Positions 1 to 6,037 are shown, numbered from the stretch's first letter. The stretch: DNA of 6,226 bases from Clostridia bacterium (GCA_017395715.1 JAFQNZ010000281.1:1-6226); one strand, 5' to 3'. Notes: generated from the sequence alone by a model not told the origin. Made by a program: numbers and translations.

Positions 1-294
1 GATAACTTCAAGACCCTTACCGAATGCCTTGGCAGGAAGTACTTCCATGGTGGTATTATCAAGATCAGCACTGATATAGTGAGTCTTAATGCCAGCGGCA
101 TTTACTTTTTCAAAGAAATAGATCGACATGCGGAGGTTCACATCGCCAACACCTTCAATGGTGAGGCCGACAGAGTTTTCACCGGGATCAAACACACCGT
201 CTTTGCCGGTGCAGTCATCCTTAAACTTCAAAAGATAGTTTCCGTTGTCAAGAGCAAATACATCTTTGGTTTTTCCTGTGTAAACGTGTTTCAT
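1..294 (-). CDS. purC: Phosphoribosylaminoimidazole-succinocarboxamide synthase (SAICAR synthetase), N-terminal part
   Basis: The gene runs off the left edge; the first 98 codons are present. PurC joins CAIR and aspartate using ATP to give SAICAR in cytoplasmic purine synthesis. The protein opens MKHVYTGKTKDVFALDNGNY, with the GKTK ATP-binding strand motif at residues 7-10, followed by KFKDD (24-28) and, near the break, LPAKAFGKGLEVI. This is the clostridial PurC type, with a GVFDPGEN insert early in the protein. The start at 294 is chosen because AAGGAG (309-304) lies 9 bases upstream; an in-frame ATG at 300 would leave only 3 bases. It sits 49 bases downstream of purE with no promoter or terminator between, so it should be cotranscribed and share the ZTP switch. 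Family assignment is firm; the rest of the protein cannot be judged. Confidence 0.93.
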   Translation of the reverse strand, partial: MKHVYTGKTKDVFALDNGNYLLKFKDDCTGKDGVFDPGENSVGLTIEGVGDVNLRMSIYFFEKVNAAGIKTHYISADLDNTTMEVLPAKAFGKGLEVI

Positions 295-303
295 AATCAT
301 AAA

Positions 304-309
304 CTCCTT
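304..309 (-). promoter_or_regulatory. Ribosome binding site of purC
   Basis: AAGGAG on the minus strand, 9 bases before the ATG at 294 and only 3 before the ATG at 300. It decides in favour of the 294 start. Confidence 0.75.
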
Positions 310-343
310 CTATTTCAAAAAAAGATTAAACAAAATTCAAATA

Positions 344-838
344 TTACTGATTCAGTTCGGCGGCAATCTGTTGATCCTTCTCAAGAACCTTCGCCTTGTC
401 CGCTTCTCTTTTGGCAATCAGCTTATCAGCAAGCGCATCATCCGACAAAGCCAAAATCTGAGCTGCAAGCAAAGCGGCATTCACACCCCCATTGATAGCA
501 ACTGTGGCAACAGGCATACCGGAAGGCATCTGTACAGTTGACAAAAGGGCGTCAATGCCGTCAAGATATTGAGATTTACAAGGAATGCCGATAACGGGCA
601 AAGTGGTACCCGCAGCCATAGCTCCGGCAAGATGCGCTGCCATTCCGGCGGCGGCAATAATGACGCCAAACCCGTTTTCGCGGGCTTCGCGTGCAAAACG
701 ACTTGCTTGCTCAGGCGTTCTGTGTGCTGAGTAAACATGTACTTCAAAGGGGATCTCAAGAGACGTGAGGGTATCGGTAGTTTTACGGATAATAGGAAGA
801 TCGCTGTCGCTTCCCATAACGATTCCGACTTTTTTCAT
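344..838 (-). CDS. purE: N5-carboxyaminoimidazole ribonucleotide mutase, class I PurE
   Basis: 164 residues, close to the about 165-170 usual for class I PurE. The enzyme moves the carboxyl group of N5-CAIR to give CAIR, the substrate of PurC, in the cytoplasm. Visible motifs are the phosphate-binding loop GSDSD (residues 9-13), SAHRTPEQ (37-44) with the presumed catalytic His39, then AAAGMAAHLAGAMAAGTTLP and QMPSGMPVATVAING, both typical of the PurE core. The frame stays open upstream to a TTG at 979, but that part lies inside a riboswitch and terminator and has no family resemblance; MKKVGIVMGSDSD at 838 is the natural start. A purine-rich AAAGGA lies 15 bases upstream, a rather long spacing. 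First gene of a purE-purC operon under a ZTP riboswitch. Class I enzymes normally need PurK to make N5-CAIR; no purK is visible in this window. Confidence 0.96.
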   Translation of the reverse strand: MKKVGIVMGSDSDLPIIRKTTDTLTSLEIPFEVHVYSAHRTPEQASRFAREARENGFGVIIAAAGMAAHLAGAMAAGTTLPVIGIPCKSQYLDGIDALLSTVQMPSGMPVATVAINGGVNAALLAAQILALSDDALADKLIAKREADKAKVLEKDQQIAAELNQ

Positions 839-915
839 CTTAACCGTGACCGTTCCTTTCTTAACTATTGTTTGTGATTCGTAAGTATATGTGAATGAAA
901 ATGTCTGACTGAACC

Positions 916-958
916 AAAAAAGGGCGCACTTATTCTTTTTCAAGAACCAAGTGTGCCC
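916..958 (-). terminator. Intrinsic terminator of the ZTP riboswitch expression platform
   Basis: Read on the minus strand, GGGCACACTT (958-949) pairs with AAGTGCGCCC (931-922) with a single A.C mismatch. After an internal GG/T loop the helix continues as TTCTT (946-942) with AAGAA (937-933), closed by a GAAA tetraloop (941-938). Six U residues (921-916) follow at once. It lies 78 bases before the purE start, so it is an attenuator and not an end-of-gene terminator. Its 5' arm begins with the GGGCA that ends the ZTP aptamer, so the aptamer fold and the terminator are mutually exclusive. Confidence 0.9.
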
Positions 959-1028
959 AGACGGTCGGCTGATATTCAAATTTTCGCTCCCCTGTGGTTT
1001 CCCACCAACGCCCGTCAGTTGCGAAAAT
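953..1028 (-). promoter_or_regulatory. ZTP riboswitch aptamer (pfl motif) upstream of purE-purC
   Basis: On the minus strand the RNA has the landmarks of the ZTP/pfl class in order. P1 is ATTTTCGC (1028-1021) with GCGAAAAT (987-980). AACTGACGGGCG (1020-1009) forms the junction. P2 is GTGG-GAAA-CCAC (1005-994), followed by the conserved GGGGAGC (992-986). After a short linker comes the 3' subdomain GCCGACCGTCTGGGCA (969-954), nearly identical to the class consensus. GCC (969-967) can pair with GGC (957-955) as P3, and GACGG (1016-1012) with CCGTC (964-960) as a plausible pseudoknot. ZTP riboswitches bind ZTP/ZMP, which signal a shortage of 10-formyltetrahydrofolate, and as a class turn genes on. 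Here ligand binding should hold GGGCA in the aptamer, block the terminator and let purE-purC be transcribed. The match is by eye, but the motif string is very distinctive. Confidence 0.93.
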
Positions 1029-1051
1029 CAACAGATAACTTATCCTCGGTT

Positions 1052-1081
1052 ATTATATCACAAAAGGTCATCTTTTGTCAA
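1052..1081 (-). promoter_or_regulatory. Housekeeping promoter of the purE-purC operon
   Basis: Perfect TTGACA (1081-1076), an 18-base spacer and perfect TATAAT (1057-1052) preceded by TGA, an extended -10. Transcription should begin near 1045, about 17 bases before aptamer helix P1. A 7-base inverted repeat, ACAAAAG-ATGAC-CTTTTGT (1078-1060), fills the spacer and overlaps the -35 box, which leaves room for a DNA-binding regulator as well as the riboswitch. Confidence 0.9.
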
Positions 1082-1128
1082 GTATCTTCTTTTGTACTTT
1101 CCGACGAAATTTTTAAAAAACGCATACT

Positions 1129-1145
1129 TTTTTTGTCACAAAAAA
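1129..1145. repeat. Perfect AT-rich palindrome between the CHR gene and the pur promoter
   Basis: TTTTTTGTCACAAAAAA has 8-base arms around a single central base. It lies between the stop codon of the second CHR gene (1166) and the purE -35 box (1081). It is too AT-rich and its loop too small for a convincing terminator. It shares TTTTGT and ACAAAA with the repeat inside the purE promoter, so a protein binding site is possible. Homopolymer runs make a chance palindrome fairly easy. Confidence 0.4.
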
Positions 1146-1165
1146 GGAATCGGTTCAATCACAGC

Positions 1166-1747
1166 TCACGTGCCGAGCACACCGTAAAATACAACACCCA
1201 AAACAGCCGATATCACAATCAGAAAAATGGGCGAAACCTTCTTAATTCCAATCTGCGGCAAAACCAACCGAAATAAAACCAAAACCAAAAAAATGATACC
1301 GGCGCGAAAGTCTATCACAATAGGATCACCGATAGCGGTCAGTGAAAAGAGCGACGACAGCAGCATGGTAACTCCCGTTGCCAGAATCAAACCCACAACA
1401 GCAGGACGTACCCCCAAAAGCATCGCCTGAACACTCGGTTTCATTAAAAACATTCGGGCAAGCGACGCAATCAAAAGAATGATCAAAAAAGACGGAAGCA
1501 CCACGCCGAGTGTTGCCACAAAGGCGCCAAATATTCCGCCCTGTGAAGACCCGACAAATGTTGCCATGTTCACAGCAATCGGACCGGGCGTGGATTCAGC
1601 AACGGCAACAAGATCAAGGAAACTGTCTTCTGTCAGCCATGCGCTTGCAAGTACCTCCTCACGAATCAGAGGGATCATGCCGTAGCCTCCTCCAAAAGAG
1701 ACAAGACCAATCTTCAAGAATGTCAAAAAGAGTTCAAGGAAGATCAT
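1166..1747 (-). CDS. Chromate transporter (CHR) family half protein, second of a pair
   Basis: 193 residues, the length of the short-chain CHR proteins, about half of a fused ChrA. Very hydrophobic, with about six likely membrane segments. The amino end carries the family motifs SFGGGYGM (FGGG at residues 18-21) and AESTPGPIAVN (ESTPGPIAVN 51-60). The start at 1747 overlaps the stop of the preceding CHR gene as ATGA and is preceded inside that gene by GGGGAGG (1761-1755) 7 bases away, a strong signal and a clear case of translational coupling. Paired short CHR proteins are thought to work together as one membrane transporter; chromate export is known for some members, but here the substrate is unproven and could be another oxyanion or organic anion. 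No clear terminator follows before the pur promoter. Confidence 0.92.
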   Translation of the reverse strand: MIFLELFLTFLKIGLVSFGGGYGMIPLIREEVLASAWLTEDSFLDLVAVAESTPGPIAVNMATFVGSSQGGIFGAFVATLGVVLPSFLIILLIASLARMFLMKPSVQAMLLGVRPAVVGLILATGVTMLLSSLFSLTAIGDPIVIDFRAGIIFLVLVLFRLVLPQIGIKKVSPIFLIVISAVLGVVFYGVLGT

Positions 1748-2331
1748 TTCTCAACCTCCCCGCCTTTTCTTTTCAGATTGATCACCAAATGGCAAAACCA
1801 ACCGATAGCAGCGCTGATCAAAATATAAAACACAGCGGAAAACGATATGGCAAACAGCGCTGTCAGAAGCATTGATATTCCTGTTAACACCATAATAGCC
1901 ATCGAAACAAAATCTTTTCGAACGCTCTGAAAGAGTTTGACACCCGCTGATAAAATCAGGAACACAACCGCCACACGGATTCCCATAAATGCATACTGAA
2001 CATATTCAAAGGACAAAAACTCATAAAAGAAAAGCGAGATGATATACAGAATCACAAAAGACGGAATACAAACACCGAGCGTTGCCAAAAGCGAACCCCA
2101 AAAACCCGCCGTTTTATAACCGATATATGTGGCGCTGTTAATGGCAATCGGACCGGGTGTGGACTCGGAGATTGCGACCATATCGAGAAATTCTTCCCTG
2201 CCGATCCAATTGCGCTTCGAAACAAACTCGTTTTCCAAAAGCGCAAGCATGGCAATGCCGCCGCCAAAGGTAAAGCAGCCAATCTTCATCATGCTGAAAA
2301 ACAGCGTACACAGTAGCTTAGATTTTTTCAT
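1744..2331 (-). CDS. Chromate transporter (CHR) family half protein, first of a pair
   Basis: 195 residues of the short-chain CHR type, with about six likely membrane segments and a basic, lysine-rich carboxyl end (NLKRKGG). Family motifs are FTFGGGIAM (FGGG at 22-25) and SESTPGPIAIN (ESTPGPIAIN 56-65), the same two motifs as in the partner but in a clearly diverged sequence. So this is an old homologous pair, not a broken single ChrA gene or a recent tandem copy. The start MKKSKLLC at 2331 gives the usual short cytoplasmic lead before the first membrane segment; no good Shine-Dalgarno sequence is seen before it. It begins 54 bases after the DUF3737 gene, without an evident promoter or terminator between, so it is probably read from the promoter at 3357-3329. 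Substrate is uncertain. Confidence 0.92.
   Translation of the reverse strand: MKKSKLLCTLFFSMMKIGCFTFGGGIAMLALLENEFVSKRNWIGREEFLDMVAISESTPGPIAINSATYIGYKTAGFWGSLLATLGVCIPSFVILYIISLFFYEFLSFEYVQYAFMGIRVAVVFLILSAGVKLFQSVRKDFVSMAIMVLTGISMLLTALFAISFSAVFYILISAAIGWFCHLVINLKRKGGEVEK
1755..1761 (-). promoter_or_regulatory. Strong ribosome binding site for the second CHR gene, inside the first
   Basis: GGGGAGG lies 7 bases before the overlapping ATGA. It fixes the start at 1747 and lets the second half protein be made in step with the first. Confidence 0.8.
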
Positions 2332-2385
2332 AATCGTTTTTTCAACTTATCTGCGGATCATTGCAATTTTGTAACATGACATCTT

Positions 2386-3243
2386 TCATACGTTCTTGCT
2401 TCTGTCGGTAATCACACAGGTCGTTTCCATAACAGAGTCTTCGAGTACAATCTCGCCAATCTCGTCTGCAATTATGTAACCGGTATGCGGATTCTTGACC
2501 GAGTCGATCGAACCGATGATATCAGCTTCCACATCGGAATACTCAAAGGAAAGATCGCATCCCTTGGTCGTGCAATCGACAAGTTTCAGATTCTTGCAAT
2601 AACACAAAGCCTGTGTTCCTTCGATCTGGCAACGAACAAGCGTCAGGTTTTCGGAATACCAGCCAAGATATTCCCCTTTCAGAACGCTGTCATATACGGT
2701 CACATTCTTCGCGTGCCAAAAGGCATCCTTGGTATCAAGATAAGAATCGCGAATCTCCAGATTTTCTATATACTGAAAAGAATACTTACCCTTCATTTTC
2801 AAACCGACAGCCGATACATCACGGCATTCAAACAGAAAATACTCCGATTCCATCCTACTGTTCTCAATCCGCACACCGCGGCAGCGCCAGCCAAATTCGG
2901 GTGATTTCACAAAAGAATTACGAATTGCCATGCGGTCGCATTCACGAAGACATTTGATGCCGTTGATCTCGCACGAATCGATCACACCGTCTTCAGCATA
3001 CCAGATAGGCGCCCGTGTCAACTCGTCCATTTTCGATTCAGCAAGCACAAAACGTTTGGTGTGCCAAAAGGGATAGCGAAGTGAAAACGAACAGCCGCGC
3101 ACCTCTATGTCCCTCGCCTCTTTCAATGCAGATTCTCCGTCACGGGGACCCGCAAAGGTGCAATTCTCCACTCGAGCGTCGGTGAGGTGATACAGCGCTC
3201 TTTCTTCATCAAAAACTTGTTCTTTGATACACTTATTTTTCAT
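2386..3243 (-). CDS. DUF3737 family protein, predicted cytoplasmic right-handed beta-helix
   Basis: 285 residues of unknown function that match my memory of DUF3737. The sequence is a chain of about 18-22 residue repeats, each with a pattern like NLTLVRCQIEG or NVTVYDSVLKG followed by an aromatic turn (YPFWHTK, APIWYAE, FGWRCRG, DAFWHAK, YLGWYSE). This is what a stacked parallel beta-helix looks like. The carboxyl part has the family block IGSIDSVKNPHTGYI then IGEIVLED. There are 14 cysteines (about 5 percent) and no signal peptide, so the protein should be cytoplasmic with reduced thiols or bound metal. Beta-helix folds are common in carbohydrate-active enzymes, but no catalytic residues can be pointed to. 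The start at 3243 follows AAGGGA (3258-3253) by 9 bases. It heads a likely operon with the two CHR genes. Family call is good; function is not known. Confidence 0.88.
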   Translation of the reverse strand: MKNKCIKEQVFDEERALYHLTDARVENCTFAGPRDGESALKEARDIEVRGCSFSLRYPFWHTKRFVLAESKMDELTRAPIWYAEDGVIDSCEINGIKCLRECDRMAIRNSFVKSPEFGWRCRGVRIENSRMESEYFLFECRDVSAVGLKMKGKYSFQYIENLEIRDSYLDTKDAFWHAKNVTVYDSVLKGEYLGWYSENLTLVRCQIEGTQALCYCKNLKLVDCTTKGCDLSFEYSDVEADIIGSIDSVKNPHTGYIIADEIGEIVLEDSVMETTCVITDRSKNV

Positions 3244-3328
3244 TTTTCAGATTCCCTTCACAGGTATCATGCAGTACAATGTAGTTGATCTTTCCCCATG
3301 TGATGAAAAGCATGATTGTTTGTTCAAG

Positions 3329-3357
3329 ATTATACCATAGATCACAGAATTTGTCAA
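3329..3357 (-). promoter_or_regulatory. Housekeeping promoter of the DUF3737-CHR operon
   Basis: Perfect TTGACA (3357-3352), a 17-base spacer and perfect TATAAT (3334-3329) preceded by TGG, giving an extended -10. Transcription should begin near 3322 and leave a leader of about 80 bases before the DUF3737 start. The leader holds a 7-base inverted repeat, GCATGAT/ATCATGC (3316-3310 and 3272-3266), which could form a long-range stem. Confidence 0.88.
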
Positions 3358-3375
3358 CGAATGACCGGACATAAA

Positions 3376-3393
3376 AAGACAAAAACTTGTCTT
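3376..3393. repeat. Inverted repeat between the divergent promoters
   Basis: AAGACAA-AAAC-TTGTCTT, perfect 7-base arms around 4 bases. It lies 18 bases from the -35 box of the DUF3737 promoter and 28 from that of the DUF1846 promoter, where an activator or repressor could act on either side. A weaker AT-only repeat, AAATAT-CAAAA-ATATTT (3395-3411), lies beside it. No regulator can be named. Confidence 0.4.
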
Positions 3394-3421
3394 AAAATAT
3401 CAAAAATATTTCTTTCTTTTC

Positions 3422-3450
3422 TTGACTTATTCTCTGCTCTATGATAAAAT
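3422..3450 (+). promoter_or_regulatory. Promoter of the DUF1846-asnA operon
   Basis: TTGACT (3422-3427), a 17-base spacer and TAAAAT (3445-3450) with TGA in front (extended -10). The predicted start of transcription is near 3457, about 50 bases before the coding start. This rules out the ATG at 3441, which lies inside the promoter. The leader is short and holds one small hairpin, CGGC-AAGC-GCCG (3469-3480), just before the ribosome binding site. There is no room for a T-box leader. Confidence 0.82.
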
Positions 3451-3459
3451 GTATTTTAT
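3444..3459. promoter_or_regulatory. Candidate operator over the -10 box of the DUF1846-asnA promoter
   Basis: ATAAAAT-GT-ATTTTAT is a perfect palindrome with 7-base arms that runs from the -10 box to the predicted start of transcription. A protein bound here would block RNA polymerase, so a repressor site is the simplest reading. The arms are nearly all A/T, as is the -10 box, so chance cannot be excluded. Confidence 0.45.
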
Positions 3460-3506
3460 GTAAAACAACGGCAAGCGCCGCAACACAAAGGACTTGGGTG
3501 AAGACT

Positions 3507-4988
3507 ATGAGAAAAGGTTTTGACAACGATCAATATATCCGACTGCAATCAGAGCATATCCGCTCGCGCATTGACCAATTCGGCGGAAAACTGTATCTGG
3601 AATTCGGCGGAAAATTATTTGACGACAATCACGCATCGCGCGTGCTGCCCGGCTTTGAGCCCGACAGTAAGGTCAAAATGCTTCTTCAGCTGAAAGACCT
3701 CGCCGAGATAGTTATTGTCATTTCGGCAGACGCAATCGAAAAAAATAAACGCCGCGGCGACCTTGGCATCACCTACGACGAAGAAGTGCTCCGTCTCATT
3801 GATGCTTTCCGCAGCATCGGTCTGTTTGTCGGCAGTGTTGTGATTACGCAGTTCAAGAACCAATCGATTGCGGAAGCTTTTGAAAAACGCTTGAAAGCGC
3901 TTGGCATTTCCGTGTACCGTCATTATCATATTGCCGACTACCCCACCAACATCCCGCTGATCGTCAGCGATGATGGCTACGGCAAAAACGATTACATCCA
4001 AACCTCGAGAAATCTCGTGGTGGTCACCGCACCCGGTCCCGGAAGCGGAAAGATGGCAGTTTGCCTTTCCCAGCTTTACCACGAACACAAACGCGGTATC
4101 AGCGCAGGCTACGCCAAGTTCGAAACCTTCCCGATTTGGAATCTGCCCTTGAAGCATCCTGTTAACTTAGCTTACGAAGCCGCAACCGCCGACCTCAACG
4201 ATGTCAACATGATCGACCCGTTCCACCTTGAGGCTTACGGCGAAACCACCGTCAACTATAACCGCGATATTGAGATCTTCCCTGTTCTCAAAACCATTTT
4301 TGACCGCATTTACGGCACTTGTCCGTATAAATCTCCCACCGATATGGGTGTGAATATGGCAGGCTTCTGTATCTACGATGACGAAGCAGCAAGAGATGCT
4401 TCCAAGCAAGAAATCATCCGCCGCTACTACAATACCCTTGTGGCGATCCGTCAGGGAAAATCCGAACAAAGCGAAGTTTATAAAATTGAACTGATCATGA
4501 ACTCGCTCGGCATCACATCCGAAATCAGAAAAACCGTCCGTGCCGCAGTCGAGCTTGATGAAAAGAATCATTCTCCCGCCGTTGCCATCGAACTGCATGA
4601 CGGCAGAGTGATCACCGGCAAAACCTCCGATCTTTTGGGAGCATCGTCTGCCGCACTTCTTAATTGCCTGAAAGTTCTTGCCGGCATCGATGATGACATC
4701 CATTTGATCTCTCCTTCGGTTATCGAACCGATTCAGCACTTAAAAGTCGAGCATCTCGGCAACCGCAACCCCCGTCTTCATACCGATGAAGTTCTGATCG
4801 CGCTTTCGGTCTGTGCCACCACCGACCCCAATGCCGCAGAAGCCATTGAGCAGCTTGATAAGCTCCGTGGCTGTGACGCGCACGCATCGGTGATCCTTGC
4901 CCATGTTGACGAGAATCTTTTCCATAAGCTCGGTGTCAATATTACCTACGAGCCTCGCTATCAAACCAAAAAACTTTACCATAAGTAA
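3507..4988 (+). CDS. DUF1846 / UPF0371 family protein
   Basis: 493 residues, full length for the family. It begins MRKGFDNDQYIRLQSEHI, the conserved start of DUF1846 proteins, followed by KLYLEFGGKLFDDNHASRVLP. A glycine-rich, P-loop-like APGPGSGKMA lies at residues 175-184, and strongly conserved blocks such as FETFPIWNLPLKHPVNLAYE, DMGVNMAG and VEHLGNRNPRLHTDEVLIAL follow. No signal peptide or membrane segment, so cytoplasmic. The open frame extends back to an ATG at 3441, but that lies in the promoter and the extra 22 residues are not family-like; AAAGGA (3487-3492) precedes the ATG at 3507, although a GTG at 3498 is also possible. A pneumococcal member has been solved by structural genomics; the reaction is, to my knowledge, not established. 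The P-loop-like motif hints at nucleotide or phosphate binding, which is inference. It is followed by asnA after 32 bases. Confidence 0.93.
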   Translation: MRKGFDNDQYIRLQSEHIRSRIDQFGGKLYLEFGGKLFDDNHASRVLPGFEPDSKVKMLLQLKDLAEIVIVISADAIEKNKRRGDLGITYDEEVLRLIDAFRSIGLFVGSVVITQFKNQSIAEAFEKRLKALGISVYRHYHIADYPTNIPLIVSDDGYGKNDYIQTSRNLVVVTAPGPGSGKMAVCLSQLYHEHKRGISAGYAKFETFPIWNLPLKHPVNLAYEAATADLNDVNMIDPFHLEAYGETTVNYNRDIEIFPVLKTIFDRIYGTCPYKSPTDMGVNMAGFCIYDDEAARDASKQEIIRRYYNTLVAIRQGKSEQSEVYKIELIMNSLGITSEIRKTVRAAVELDEKNHSPAVAIELHDGRVITGKTSDLLGASSAALLNCLKVLAGIDDDIHLISPSVIEPIQHLKVEHLGNRNPRLHTDEVLIALSVCATTDPNAAEAIEQLDKLRGCDAHASVILAHVDENLFHKLGVNITYEPRYQTKKLYHK

Positions 4989-5002
4989 GGCTATCTATTC
5001 CG

Positions 5003-5008
5003 AAAGGA
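5003..5008 (+). promoter_or_regulatory. Ribosome binding site of asnA
   Basis: AAAGGA, 12 bases before the ATG. The gap looks long, but AAAGGA pairs with the extreme 3' end of 16S rRNA, so the effective distance is near 9. The DUF1846 gene (14 bases) and purE (15 bases) show the same placement. Confidence 0.65.
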
Positions 5009-5020
5009 CAAACCGTATCC

Positions 5021-6031
5021 ATGTCTAAAACCATCATTCCCGAAGGATATCATTCTCTTCTCAACCTTCGTCAAACACAAATTGCCATCAAAAAAGTCAA
5101 GGACTTCTTTGAACGCGATATCGCCATTCAATTGAATCTGACCCGCGTGTCTGCTCCCATGTTTGTGGAATCGGCAAGCGGTCTGAACGACAATCTCAAC
5201 GGCGTGGAACGCCCTGTTTCCTTCACCACCATGGGCGGTGCGGGAAGCGAGCTTGAAATCGTTCACTCTCTTGCCAAATGGAAGCGCTGTGCTCTCAAAG
5301 AATACGGCTTTGAAGTGGGCGAAGGGCTTTATACCGATATGAACGCCATCCGCCGTGATGAAGAACCCGATAACATCCATTCCTTCTTTGTTGACCAATG
5401 GGACTGGGAAAAGATCATCACCAAAGAAATGCGTACCGAAGAAACACTCAAACACGCCGTACAGCAGATCTACCGCGCCCTGCGCCACACCGAGAAATAT
5501 ATTGTAGATGACTACGATTTTATCGCGCCGCTTCTTCCCGAAAAAATCACCTTTGTTACTACGCAGGAGCTTGAAGACCGTTGGCCTGATGCCACCGCCA
5601 AACAGCGCGAATACAACATTGTCAAAGAGCACGGTGCCGTCTTTATTATGAAGATTGGCGGTGCTTTGAAATCCGGCAAACCGCATGACGGCAGAGCCCC
5701 CGACTATGACGATTGGGAACTCAACGGCGATATTGTTGTGTATTATCCCGTGCTCGACATTCCCTTTGAGATTTCATCCATGGGCATCCGCGTTGATGAA
5801 GAAGCACTCGCCCGCCAGCTCAAGATCCGCGGTTGTGAAGACCGTCTCTCACTTCCCTACCATAAAGCGCTTGCCGCGGGAGAGCTCCCGTACACCATCG
5901 GCGGCGGTATCGGTCAGTCGCGCATTTGTATGTTCTTCCTTCGCAAAGCACACATCGGCGAAGTACAGTCTTCTTATTGGCCTCAAGATGCCATCGATAT
6001 CTGCAACGAAAAAGGCGTTACCCTTTTGTAA
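5021..6031 (+). CDS. asnA: Aspartate-ammonia ligase (asparagine synthetase A)
   Basis: 336 residues, close to the 330 of the E. coli enzyme. It makes asparagine from aspartate, ammonia and ATP in the cytoplasm, releasing AMP and pyrophosphate, and shares its fold with class II aminoacyl-tRNA synthetases. All family blocks are present: NDNLNG with Asp57, HSLAKWKR (82-89) with Lys88 matching the E. coli active-site lysine 77, EGLYTDMNAIRRDE (101-114), VDQWDWE (124-130), RAPDYDDW (225-232), LNGDI (234-238), SSMGIRVD (252-259) and the class II motif 3-like GGGIGQSR (294-301). It appears intact. It is the second gene of an operon with the DUF1846 gene, 32 bases upstream, and is closed by a terminator 6 bases after its stop. 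No T-box leader, common for asparagine genes in this group, is present. Confidence 0.97.
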   Translation: MSKTIIPEGYHSLLNLRQTQIAIKKVKDFFERDIAIQLNLTRVSAPMFVESASGLNDNLNGVERPVSFTTMGGAGSELEIVHSLAKWKRCALKEYGFEVGEGLYTDMNAIRRDEEPDNIHSFFVDQWDWEKIITKEMRTEETLKHAVQQIYRALRHTEKYIVDDYDFIAPLLPEKITFVTTQELEDRWPDATAKQREYNIVKEHGAVFIMKIGGALKSGKPHDGRAPDYDDWELNGDIVVYYPVLDIPFEISSMGIRVDEEALARQLKIRGCEDRLSLPYHKALAAGELPYTIGGGIGQSRICMFFLRKAHIGEVQSSYWPQDAIDICNEKGVTLL

Positions 6032-6037
6032 AACACC

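Noticed and set aside
839..979. Amino-terminal extension of purE to a TTG at 979
   Set aside because: It would run through the riboswitch and its terminator, and the added 47 residues have no PurE character; MKKVGIVMGSDSD at 838 matches the family start.
1082..1190. Terminator after the second CHR gene
   Set aside because: Only short hairpins near the stop codon, followed at a distance by T runs, and an AT-only palindrome were found; none has a GC stem directly followed by a U tract.
951..1276. Plus-strand open frames over the pur leader
   Set aside because: They cover the riboswitch, promoter and the end of the CHR gene on the other strand, with low-complexity translations and no ribosome binding site that stands out.
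1258..1293. Repeated CAAAAC/CCAAAA units
   Set aside because: They lie inside the CHR coding sequence and simply encode a Leu/Val-rich membrane segment.
3441..3506. ATG at 3441 as the start of the DUF1846 protein
   Set aside because: It overlaps the -10 box (3445-3450) and lies before the predicted start of transcription; the family begins at MRKGFDN (3507).
3451..3506. T-box leader for the asparagine synthetase operon
   Set aside because: The leader is only about 50 bases, with no antiterminator or specifier loop.
3615..5686. Long minus-strand open frames (180, 190 and 231 residues) opposite DUF1846 and asnA
   Set aside because: They lie wholly opposite two strongly conserved genes and have no recognisable domains; their openness is a by-product of the sense codon use.
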